The notes beneath the pieces are model-generated. The model ran no database searches. It was not told where the DNA came from and saw nothing but the letters and a program-made list of their open reading frames with translations. A program made the translations under genes and the position numbers. Below are positions 14,301 through 19,204 of a DNA stretch of 19,204 nucleotides, piece by piece. The first letter of the stretch is position 1. Every line of letters starts with the position of its first letter. The stretch is taken from assembly GCA_017561615.1 (NCBI GenBank), contig JAFZBT010000152.1, positions 1 to 19,204 on the forward strand, written 5' to 3'. Origin of the DNA: Erysipelotrichaceae bacterium (GTDB lineage Bacteria; Bacillota_I; Bacilli_A; Erysipelotrichales; Erysipelotrichaceae).

Positions 14301-16944
14301 CTGGAGTCTGTACAGGGACTACAAGTATGTCGGCCCCGAAGATCTGACTGAAGAAGATCCGACAATGGCGGTCATTACTTTCCATGTCCCTGCCGGATAC
14401 GACTATTACATCGAGCAGTACCACAATGTAGAGGGAATGTGGAACGGCGAAGAATACTACAACATGTTTGTCAGAGGCACATCCTATTCCTCCGTCACCG
14501 AAGGTAACGCGGAAGATGGCTTTGATGTCTACAACCGCCAGGTCTACTACGCAACCACTGACGCCAATCAGGGTACCTGGGTACATAATGCCGACGGTAC
14601 CTGGACCTTCCTGTTCAAGGTGATGGACGACACTCTTGACTACATTGCCTATGAGTACAAGTACGGCAGCTACGTTACCGACCATCCATCCAGCAACCCT
14701 GCCGATGTTGAGAACAAGGAAGCGGAGATCAACAACACCTATTACCGGGAAATCAACGAGGATCTGATTCTGAAGAAGGAACTGGTCGGCCATGGAGATC
14801 CCGATGCCGAATTCCGCTTCAAGATCACCCTGGATGTTTCACCTGATGATCCGTATCATGACAGCAGGTACAATGGCTGGATCAAGGGAATGCATACGTA
14901 TGGCGAGGTCAATTTCTATGACGGCGTCGGCTATGTAACTCTGAAGGATGGCGAAAGCGCCTATGTGTCAGGACTCTCAAAGTGGTTTATTTACCGGATC
15001 GAAGAGATCGTTGAGGGAAGCTATGAAGTGGAAATTCCTGACAACGCTCAGGGAGCGATCATTGAAGACGTCAGACTAAGCGTTAATGTCTATGCCAACA
15101 AGGTCAGCCGGGTTTATCTCTATAATGATGGCTCTGACATTGAATACACTGACAATGGTGACAACACCTATTCCTTCAGTTATGAAGGCAAACAGTATAC
15201 GGCGGTGTTGGCATTTGACAACCCCGACATTCCCGCCAGAGCTACCAGCATCACCCTTTCAGACGGCGAAAAGGAAGTCTCGTCGAATCTCACGTATGGC
15301 TCCGGTGCTGTCTCCTTCCTCATACCGAAGGTTCAGGAAGTCATCTTCAGGAACACGCCGGTGGAAATTCCCGTGGGCTCCTTCTCCGTAAGGAAGACCA
15401 CTGACGGCAACGAAAGCCTGCAGGATGTCGAATTCACCTTCTACGGCGAACTGAGCGGTCTGAATGCCGGAGCCCGGTATTATCTGTCAGACGGTTCAAA
15501 CTTCAAGGCTGACAGCAGCGGCACTGCCGATGTCGTCTTCACCCTGAAGGCTGACGAAACCATAACCTTCCAGGATCTGCCCATCGGCTGCACTTACCGG
15601 ATCACTGAAAAGGGCGGCGAGTATCAGGCTTCATATACGGTTACTGACAGTGCTCAAGCCGGCTCCATAAGCAGCTCCTCTGGCTCCGGAAGTGCCGGAG
15701 AGAATCTCTCGAGCGGAAAGGAAACTCTGGAAGAAGGCGAAGAAGTCACGGTTACCTTCAACAACACTCTTAAGGAATACACTGATCTGGAAGTGACCAA
15801 GAAGGTGGAAGGCAGCGATACCGAAGAGGCGTTCTCCTTCCGGATCACCCTCAGCGGCCTGGAAGCCGAAACCACATACTTCACTTCCGCCGGCACCATG
15901 ACCTCTGATGAGGAAGGCCAGGCGGTCAAGTCCGTCTTCCTGGCGGCCGGTGAGACCTTCGTGATCAACGACATCCCGTTGGGTGCACAGTATGAGATAA
16001 CTGAATTGGCCAATTCTGCCGTCGCCAGCTATGCGATCGGCGATGAAAAGGCGCAAAACCAGCAGCCCTACACGGCGCTGTCAACCGGTGTCCGCGTCAT
16101 TGACAGCCCGGAGAAGATCACTGTCGAGTTCGTCAACAAGTTTGACATCACCATACCTGAGGAAGTCAGATCGCCGTTAAGCGTAACCAAGAAGGTCGTG
16201 GACTCCAACGGAAACGAATTTAAGTGTACGGAAAGCTTCCGCTTCACGGTTACCCCGGCGGATGAAAACAACCCGATGCCTGAAGACGCTTCCGGCAACA
16301 CGGTTACCGAAGTTACGGTCTCCGGCAACGGCACGGTCAGCTTCGGCAACATCACCTTCAGCGAGACCGGAACCTATGAGTATACGGTCAGGGAGGTCAC
16401 TGAGCAGCGCCAGGACATTGAGTATGACCAGGAAGTCTACACGGTCCGCTTCACCGTCGGTCATGACGATGACGGCAACATGACTGCTCAGAAGCAGATC
16501 TTCGACTCAATGAAAGTCGGCTATGAGGAAATCGTCTTTACCAACAGCGTCAAGACCATCGATATCTCCGGAACCAAGACCTGGAACGACAACGGCAACC
16601 AGGACGGAAAACGTCCGGAAACGATCACCGTCTTCCTGAAGGCCGACGGCATGATCATCGATTCCCGTACTGTCAGCGAAGCGGACGGCTGGGCTTATGA
16701 GTTCACCGGTCTGCCGGTATATGACGGCGAAAAGGAGATCAAATACGAAATTGACGAGGCGGAAGTCAAGGACTATGAAAAGACCATCAGCGGCTACGAC
16801 CTCATCAATACGCCCATACCGCCGGAGACGCCTCCGACCGGAGACATCAATTCACTGGGTCTGGGCCTGACGATGATGATGTCCAGCGCCGCCAGCCTGT
16901 GCTGTCTGAGCATGCTGAAGCGGAAAGAGGAAGAGCAGGCATAA
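8311..16944 (+). CDS. Giant wall-anchored adhesin with SpaA/Cna_B, BspA-type repeat and pilin-like domains
   Basis: This 2877-residue cell-surface protein probably binds host, matrix or partner-bacterial ligands. In order: a signal peptide (MKKLRIVLMAVLM... about 1-29); a long N-terminal region (30-1140) with beta-rich, MSCRAMM- or isopeptide-fimbrial-like segments but no family I can name surely; three SpaA-type domains (1143-1250, 1254-1359, 1361-1475); a BspA/DUF285 leucine-rich block (about 1643-1866); a Cna_B-like region (about 1964-2145); three DUF7601/Cna_B-like domains (about 2150-2350, 2356-2487, 2491-2612); a Spy0128/FctA-like pilin domain (2621-2748); a Cna_B domain (2750-2834); and a TPPTGD sorting signal, hydrophobic stretch and KRKEEEQA tail. 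Lys...Asn pairs consistent with internal isopeptide bonds are visible, for example K1148/N1248 with E1204, K1260/N1357 with E1314, and K1367/N1473 with E1419. It is a one-gene unit, with a strong promoter under a cre-like site and a bidirectional terminator. No sortase gene is in the window. Ligand unknown. Confidence 0.93.
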   Translation: MKKLRIVLMAVLMLITSVPVSALTVSAQSADIADERTIVREVTGNRSTRGDIEISSFTVTGVVSGAEQQTNGDWVWTPGNESSGHKFVFRVAFSVSGAVSLPAGSISIKIPLHILKDKNGFFADAVKVSYPAREDALDTNVFAYDVDESSNTVIITNLLDINEAIDSYFEVSYFTTKRTCDYYDYDPQGTQSYDDASDPFSAHIEIVAEDGSLTADTENVPVYINTSAKLISTEKRYPNIYRSFNSSWATYADPAQAPGRIWNRETGSWQDVTFNVDDYDYLIWEVKSKIKKDVTQYYRFTLDDHDYIDTTPIQYPEDDDLILVGYRFAGQTSYSLQNYVDNQLLDGDRYDWVLTAVKKSTYEKLNFSWYEESTQYIWSVKNSVTATLDPVDQVDPDSTAGGDRTFQYENHFVPIPGIFKVYKFGNINWNAAKRTELLTGYPAYWDYSSYQLREFAAGQIDHFDLFYAVCAYGTPYKCTVLPGEDPNDPENYWKSPITYIVTDENLRLQYEEVNGSREGVNYSPDGELLLTEGDGPVLGYRDYYLKKLYFKLTISDAVYASEDFGFVGVDGTFGDSEAVYLEVLTGKGWMPAATYYPSDQSFSDVETRYITLTETNVTPTEGPRCSQHDYVAVSFKEDYGIYGYRLKTTNTHFYTRIDAMPVFTLKHDEESGRVMELVNWLLEEGNDKGGTMFIFNEVNHTVNTAYDQLQNEYIYSGNILQSTESSRYTYKEYEWARDAVRVSEMDSSLSKKVIGASNNTANEEYTISWKVIMKEELTDQQGRSYIPQNSGTFYDLLPAGLTLDRNSVAVQYDGGYLTVNNGISIRTIDNYQGTGRTMLIVDVTTPGKYYNLYYDTICSWDSLSAFGREVLNPVAYQTGNDRIAEGYPDDGGNLTGDNKDLMSNLCYDESQTDIPEQFIYAQQTFDIDAITNAIAGLYKRVKNEAEDSRYKAETMVEPNGTYSYLLRFKNTLTTSARDLVFFDSLENYARGSEHQYPSDWHGTLIDLDLSTLIAQGIKPKVYVSTVSDLDVSEHNDLTEASVWTLLDESKWHDAAALAGVKAIAIDMREAADGKDFVLEANGTIMATLYMKAPAAATRSSGEIYPETYNNIYISSTLINDVHDEESFFIHQDYTIVKFRPKADVHIHKVNAQDRNESIKGIVFTLYGESEYGTVYDKNENLVTTDAGGNATFSAVEPGTYILQEFAGNDDWVEDHTEHQVQVVLNDDGTVSVFIDGTETTDAYYEITNIPRIHTDIQFFKRDLSDPSAAVTVVTFKLHTDCSYYGSEITLYAQTDSRGIVNFYNVERGTYTLKEIECTDENYLISDTVWTVVVDGDGNYSISGDNSELLGGFYRIYNEPLHDFSLVKLDSYYKTPITGVKFRLTGTSSNGTEYDIEKTTGADGVITFSGLESGKYTLQETYVDEEIYMLDAAEHVVQINEDGKVYVDPYRDQYSGYWYSRVKQDSVGHFIFYNQRKEGQITIHKIWHDRDDADRPTNSKYPAVVIKALDVPTNEKTYWRMDYPQFYYSWETDAMSRIVSFQRNSELTEEEVLALNPTRVDDGGSDCKIYIWYDEDYNAYWWSDAPVTYAMIEEHDGLNNHPMMRHYSMFRDLPSIEYIDITGIDFTADNLEYLFYNDKKLKKIDGLETINTTNTRSMENMFYNCSSLESVNLSNFDTSNCQTMANMFYNCSKLIDLDLSSFDTTYVKDMSYMFYNCSSLVSLDVSSFNTRSCTNMAFMFAGCQAVTAIDVSGFDTSHVTNMGGMFYNCKTVKVLDVSGFNTSNLETVFLSNRGMFEECQSVKVLDLSGFNTSKITRMSNMFYDCKSLESLDVSGFDTSHVNNIGGMFANLAKLQVLDLSSFDWSNMSLSADAFVRYCGNLETIYVSSNPTLSGTYYYLRGCDKLTGGNGTTMVNLCPHYPNNVYVNAQYVCIDTDETPGLLTYKASGGITPATAATAAPEREMIDIEVRIHWEVMDPASAGTCIVLFPGDNYMEPQLWSLYRDYKYVGPEDLTEEDPTMAVITFHVPAGYDYYIEQYHNVEGMWNGEEYYNMFVRGTSYSSVTEGNAEDGFDVYNRQVYYATTDANQGTWVHNADGTWTFLFKVMDDTLDYIAYEYKYGSYVTDHPSSNPADVENKEAEINNTYYREINEDLILKKELVGHGDPDAEFRFKITLDVSPDDPYHDSRYNGWIKGMHTYGEVNFYDGVGYVTLKDGESAYVSGLSKWFIYRIEEIVEGSYEVEIPDNAQGAIIEDVRLSVNVYANKVSRVYLYNDGSDIEYTDNGDNTYSFSYEGKQYTAVLAFDNPDIPARATSITLSDGEKEVSSNLTYGSGAVSFLIPKVQEVIFRNTPVEIPVGSFSVRKTTDGNESLQDVEFTFYGELSGLNAGARYYLSDGSNFKADSSGTADVVFTLKADETITFQDLPIGCTYRITEKGGEYQASYTVTDSAQAGSISSSSGSGSAGENLSSGKETLEEGEEVTVTFNNTLKEYTDLEVTKKVEGSDTEEAFSFRITLSGLEAETTYFTSAGTMTSDEEGQAVKSVFLAAGETFVINDIPLGAQYEITELANSAVASYAIGDEKAQNQQPYTALSTGVRVIDSPEKITVEFVNKFDITIPEEVRSPLSVTKKVVDSNGNEFKCTESFRFTVTPADENNPMPEDASGNTVTEVTVSGNGTVSFGNITFSETGTYEYTVREVTEQRQDIEYDQEVYTVRFTVGHDDDGNMTAQKQIFDSMKVGYEEIVFTNSVKTIDISGTKTWNDNGNQDGKRPETITVFLKADGMIIDSRTVSEADGWAYEFTGLPVYDGEKEIKYEIDEAEVKDYEKTISGYDLINTPIPPETPPTGDINSLGLGLTMMMSSAASLCCLSMLKRKEEEQA
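13237..13908 (+). repeat. BspA/DUF285 leucine-rich repeat block inside the adhesin gene
   Basis: About eight tandem units of 26 codons (78 bases) have the pattern LDLSxFDTSxVxxMxxMFYNCxxL. Repeat starts are at residues 1670, 1696, 1722, 1748, 1774, 1804, 1830 and 1856. The 1774 unit is 30 residues long because of a four-residue insertion (LETVFLSNRGMF). At DNA level ATGTTCTACAACTGC or a close variant recurs at 13288, 13366, 13444 and 13600. Each MFYNC core keeps a cysteine in most units. The block is translated in frame and is not a CRISPR or mobile repeat. Confidence 0.9.
16828..16944 (+). other. Sortase sorting signal of the adhesin (non-canonical TPPTG)
   Basis: TPPTGD (residues 2840-2845) takes the place of LPXTG. 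It is followed by a hydrophobic stretch (about 2849-2868) and the positive tail KRKEEEQA. The first motif position is Thr instead of Leu. Wall anchoring is inferred from this layout. Confidence 0.75.
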
Positions 16945-16961
16945 ACCTGCGAAAGACAAAA

Positions 16962-16993
16962 AGAAGAGCCATTGGATCACCAATGGCTCTTTT
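16962..16993. terminator. Bidirectional terminator between the adhesin and the SGNH esterase
   Basis: A 12-base perfect stem, AAGAGCCATTGG / CCAATGGCTCTT (16964-16975 / 16980-16991), with loop ATCA. The plus strand continues TT before GTGT, giving four T in a row. The minus strand continues into TTCTTTTTGTC, a usable U-rich tail. It serves both convergent genes. Confidence 0.88.
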
Positions 16994-17010
16994 GTGTCTG
17001 GAACCGTTAT

Positions 17011-18057
17011 CTATTTCTGCTTCATCAGCTTCTTGATGGCGCTGACGATCTGCTTGGCATATTTCTTGCTCTCGGCGTAGGTGGGATGGTAATAAGCCTT
17101 CCTGTTCTTGGACCGGGCGCATTTGAGGATGCCGGTATTTTCCTGTTTGGCTACCTCGCGGATAATCTCTGAGTAACCGTCGTTCTTGATGTTGTAGACC
17201 AGAAGGATCTTCACCTTTTCACCATTCTTCAGCCGGACCATGGCGATGATGTTTAACAGCGCTTCTTTGAACTGTTCCTCTCCGACTCTGTTAGTGTAAT
17301 CGTTGGTTCCAAGGTTGATGACCACGACATCGGCCTTGCGGGAAAAGCTGTATTCTTCATCGCCTCTCTCATAGGAGGCCTTCAGATAGCAGTCCTGAAC
17401 CGACGGGTTTCCGCAATAGGCTCCCTGACCGGACATGGCGAAGATGGAATAGTCGGCTTTCAGGGAACTGGCGACCAGATAGGGGTAGGCGAGGGTGCCG
17501 TCTACGGAATCGAACTTGCCGTTGCGGTTGTTGGTGATGCCCCAGCCGCAGCACAGGGAATCGCCGATGAATTCAACGTAGATCTTCTTGTTGGCCGGTT
17601 TCTTGTCGACGATGTAGCCCTTGAAGGTAATGGAGTTGAGCTGCGTCTTGGCCAGCCGATAGTGGGTTACTTTGACCAGCCGGACGGTATGGGTGCCCTT
17701 CCTGATGTTGAAGCCGATCACGCTGTCGCCTTCAGGTACGGTGAAATAACTGCTCTTGCCGTCTTTGACCAGCTTGTTGTCGACGTAGATCTTGAACATG
17801 CAGTTATCATCGGCGGTGATGGAGAACTCCATCCGGCCCTTGTTGCAGACAGCCTTGAACTCTACGCCTGAACAGGTGTAGTCCATGTAGATGCACTCAT
17901 CGGACTGCAGATGACGCACGCCCAGGACCTTGATGCCCCTGGTCTGATCACTGACCTGGTATTCCTGATAGGTGTTGGGTACGCTGGCTGCCTGCGTGTC
18001 GGGCACAAAGCCCGCCAGCATCATTAACGCCAGCATGACGCACAGTATCTTCTTCAT
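17011..18057 (-). CDS. Secreted SGNH/GDSL esterase, CE2 acetylesterase-like
   Basis: This 348-residue exported hydrolase has a signal peptide (MKKILCVMLALMMLAGFVP..., cleavage probably after about A23/A24). Residues 30-155 form a beta-sandwich-like domain (SGVEFKAVCNKGRMEFSI, KIYVDNKLVKDG, GTHTVRLVKVTH). The SGNH catalytic domain (158-345) shows block I GDSLCCGWG (S167), block II SGQGAY (G210), block III INLGTND (N252) and block V HPTYAES (H324). This two-domain order and the GDSxxCGWG signature resemble carbohydrate esterase family 2, which removes acetyl groups from polysaccharides. The usual Asp three residues before the catalytic His is replaced by Ala (AYYHP), as can occur where a Ser-His dyad works. 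An AGGAGA site lies at 18068-18073 (minus strand). It is convergent with the adhesin, and both act outside the membrane. Substrate is inferred. Confidence 0.85.
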   Translation of the reverse strand: MKKILCVMLALMMLAGFVPDTQAASVPNTYQEYQVSDQTRGIKVLGVRHLQSDECIYMDYTCSGVEFKAVCNKGRMEFSITADDNCMFKIYVDNKLVKDGKSSYFTVPEGDSVIGFNIRKGTHTVRLVKVTHYRLAKTQLNSITFKGYIVDKKPANKKIYVEFIGDSLCCGWGITNNRNGKFDSVDGTLAYPYLVASSLKADYSIFAMSGQGAYCGNPSVQDCYLKASYERGDEEYSFSRKADVVVINLGTNDYTNRVGEEQFKEALLNIIAMVRLKNGEKVKILLVYNIKNDGYSEIIREVAKQENTGILKCARSKNRKAYYHPTYAESKKYAKQIVSAIKKLMKQK

Positions 18058-18079
18058 TTTTCCGGTTTCTCCTGATTTG

Positions 18080-18088
18080 ATTCTAGCA
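18080..18088 (-). promoter_or_regulatory. Possible extended -10 of the esterase gene
   Basis: On the minus strand TGCTAGAAT reads as an extended -10 (TGN plus TAGAAT). No good -35 is visible. The implied leader is only about 16 bases and would begin at the ribosome binding site, so this is a weak call. Confidence 0.3.
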
Positions 18089-18154
18089 CAGAACGGCCGG
18101 AAGGAATCAGCGTTTTTTCCCGTCGGGGGAGAAGAAAAAGCAGAAGTTTGGTAA

Positions 18155-18175
18155 TACTAAAAAAATTATTTAGTA
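18155..18175. promoter_or_regulatory. AT-rich inverted repeat upstream of the regulator promoter
   Basis: TACTAAA and TTTAGTA form a perfect 7-base inverted repeat with a 7-base spacer. It sits between the divergent esterase and regulator genes, about 17 bases upstream of the regulator -35. A regulator-binding role is possible but untested. Confidence 0.35.
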
Positions 18176-18191
18176 AAACAACAAAAAGGTA

Positions 18192-18219
18192 TTGAACAAA
18201 TACAGAAAAGAAGTATAAT
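18192..18219 (+). promoter_or_regulatory. Promoter of the regulator-pot operon
   Basis: TTGAAC (18192-18197), 16 bases, TATAAT (18214-18219). The expected start is near 18226, giving a leader of about 50 bases that contains an inverted repeat and a strong AGGAGG site (18266-18271). Confidence 0.75.
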
Positions 18220-18230
18220 GGTCTTGTCGC

Positions 18231-18255
18231 ATTAATTAACTTTTTGTTAAGTAAT
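18231..18255. promoter_or_regulatory. Candidate operator in the regulator leader
   Basis: ATTAATTAAC and GTTAAGTAAT are an inverted repeat matching at nine of ten positions around a 5-base T spacer. It lies just downstream of the predicted transcript start, a good place for autorepression by the XRE protein. An A-U-rich mRNA hairpin is the alternative reading. Confidence 0.45.
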
Positions 18256-18278
18256 ACAAAACAGAAGGAGGTGGACAC

Positions 18279-18818
18279 ATGGATATCGGAAACCGAGTAA
18301 GACAGCTGCGTCAGAAAAACGGTCTGACCCTGGAAGAACTGGCCAGCCGGACCGAACTTACCAAGGGTTTCCTTTCCCAGCTGGAAAGAAACCTGTCATC
18401 ACCGTCCATTGCCACCCTCGAAGACATCGCCGAGGTACTGGGCGTCTCGCTGGCCGACTTCTTCAAGGAAGAAAGCCGTCAGCAGATCGTCTTTACCCCG
18501 CAGGACAGCTTCGTGGACGAGAAGGATGACATCACCATTACCTACATCGTCCCCAACTCCCAGCGCAACATGATGGAACCCCTGCTGCTGAAGATCAGAC
18601 CGCAGGGCAGAAGCCAGGTCATTGAGCCCCATGAGGGCGAGGAACTCGGCTACGTGCTGCAGGGAAAGATCGAGCTGGAAAACCTGACGGCCGGCAGCGT
18701 CCATGCGGTCCGCAAGGGAGAAAGCTTCTACATCAGCGGTGACTTCCGTCACTGCCTGACCAACAGCGGCAGCAGCGATGCCCTGGTGCTGTGGGTATCC
18801 ACACCGCCGGTACTTTGA
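18279..18818 (+). CDS. XRE-family regulator with C-terminal cupin (PuuR-like), probable polyamine transport regulator
   Basis: This 179-residue transcription factor has an N-terminal helix-turn-helix of the XRE/HTH_3 type (about residues 5-60: [20 protein letters not shown], then [11 protein letters not shown]) that binds DNA. A C-terminal cupin_2 beta-barrel (about 107-175) includes [20 protein letters not shown] and [16 protein letters not shown] and is expected to sense a small ligand. This two-domain layout is that of PuuR-like regulators. The ATG at 18279 has AGGAGG seven bases upstream (18266-18271). potA starts 17 bases after its stop, so the pair is almost certainly co-transcribed and the regulator probably controls polyamine uptake. 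Inverted repeats in its promoter and leader suggest autoregulation. That the ligand is a polyamine is inferred from the neighbour. Confidence 0.9.
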   Translation: MDIGNRVRQLRQKNGLTLEELASRTELTKGFLSQLERNLSSPSIATLEDIAEVLGVSLADFFKEESRQQIVFTPQDSFVDEKDDITITYIVPNSQRNMMEPLLLKIRPQGRSQVIEPHEGEELGYVLQGKIELENLTAGSVHAVRKGESFYISGDFRHCLTNSGSSDALVLWVSTPPVL

Positions 18819-18835
18819 AAGAAGAGGAAAGAAGA

Positions 18836-19204
18836 ATGGAAAAGAGAAAGAAACTAATTGAATTCCGCAACATCGTCAAGTCATTTGACGGCCAGGTGGT
18901 CCTCAAGGGAATCAACCTGGACATCTACGAAAACGAATTTGTCACCCTGCTGGGACCTTCCGGCTGCGGCAAGACCACACTCTTGAGGATCCTGGGCGGC
19001 TTCCTGGATGCCGATGAAGGTGAAGTCATCTTCGATGGCGAGGAGATTTCCAAGCTGCCGGCCTACAAGAGAGAGATCAATACCGTCTTCCAGAAGTACG
19101 CTCTTTTCCCGCATCTGAACGTCTATGACAACATCGCCTTCGGACTGAAGCTCAAGAAGCAGTCCAAGGACGTCATTGAGCAGAAGGTCAACAGAATGTT
19201 ATCC
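18836..19204 (+). CDS. potA: Spermidine/putrescine ABC transporter ATP-binding protein PotA (partial, 3' end off the window)
   Basis: The first 123 codons of an ABC-transporter ATPase, beginning [20 protein letters not shown], are present and the frame is open to the right edge. The Walker A motif is GPSGCGKTT (about residues 42-50). The Q-loop [20 protein letters not shown] (about 87-106) closely resembles PotA. PotA hydrolyses ATP on the cytoplasmic side to drive polyamine import with the PotB and PotC permeases and the PotD binding protein, which would be expected just beyond the window. The signature motif, Walker B and C-terminal regulatory domain are not visible. The ATG at 18836 has an AGAGG site at 18823-18827. 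The XRE-cupin regulator upstream supports the polyamine assignment over the generic sugar or iron ATPases that share this fold. Confidence 0.87.
   Translation, partial: MEKRKKLIEFRNIVKSFDGQVVLKGINLDIYENEFVTLLGPSGCGKTTLLRILGGFLDADEGEVIFDGEEISKLPAYKREINTVFQKYALFPHLNVYDNIAFGLKLKKQSKDVIEQKVNRMLS

Overview
The window looks like a moderately GC-rich Firmicute chromosome segment. Low-GC-type promoters, strong AGGAGG ribosome binding sites, a CcpA-type operator, a very large Gram-positive wall-anchored protein with BspA-type leucine-rich repeats, and an XRE-cupin regulator next to potA all fit. A gut or oral Erysipelotrichia-like or Lachnospiraceae-like organism is my best guess, but it is inferred from gene content only. 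No RNA genes, insertion sequences, CRISPR arrays or phage genes were seen. No stretch without a gene exceeds about 225 bases.

Layout. (1) 1-365, minus strand: 5' part of an ADP-ribose pyrophosphatase-type Nudix hydrolase, running off the left edge. (2) 524-4308, plus strand: a three-gene operon of the aconitase X large subunit, the aconitase X small (swivelling) subunit and an enoate-reductase/BaiCD-like FMN/4Fe-4S/FAD oxidoreductase. It is preceded by an exact FNR/CRP-type palindrome and closed by a strong terminator. (3) 4414-7204: two tandem, overlapping beta-CASP-like metallo-beta-lactamase-fold proteins, the first of which has lost one metal-ligand histidine. (4) 7321-8145: a membrane-anchored DUF4230 protein, followed by a strong terminator. 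(5) 8311-16944: a single 2877-residue secreted, sortase-anchored adhesin. It has a signal peptide, a long N-terminal region, three SpaA-type domains, a 26-residue-period BspA/DUF285 repeat block, several Cna_B/DUF7601-like domains, a Spy0128/FctA-like pilin domain, a final Cna_B domain and a TPPTG-type sorting signal. Its promoter carries a cre-like site. (6) 17011-18057, minus strand: a secreted SGNH/CE2-like esterase, convergent with the adhesin and sharing a bidirectional terminator. (7) 18279 to the end: an XRE-cupin regulator followed by potA (partial), the start of a polyamine ABC-transporter operon.

How the genes work together. Aconitase X and the enoate-reductase-like enzyme could dehydrate a hydroxy acid and then reduce the resulting double bond; the substrate cannot be read from the sequence. 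The beta-CASP pair is probably co-translated and may form a heteromer. The adhesin and the esterase are both exported and would act at the cell surface. The regulator very likely controls the polyamine transporter. The three tight junctions inside operons all use the same 8-base start/stop overlap.
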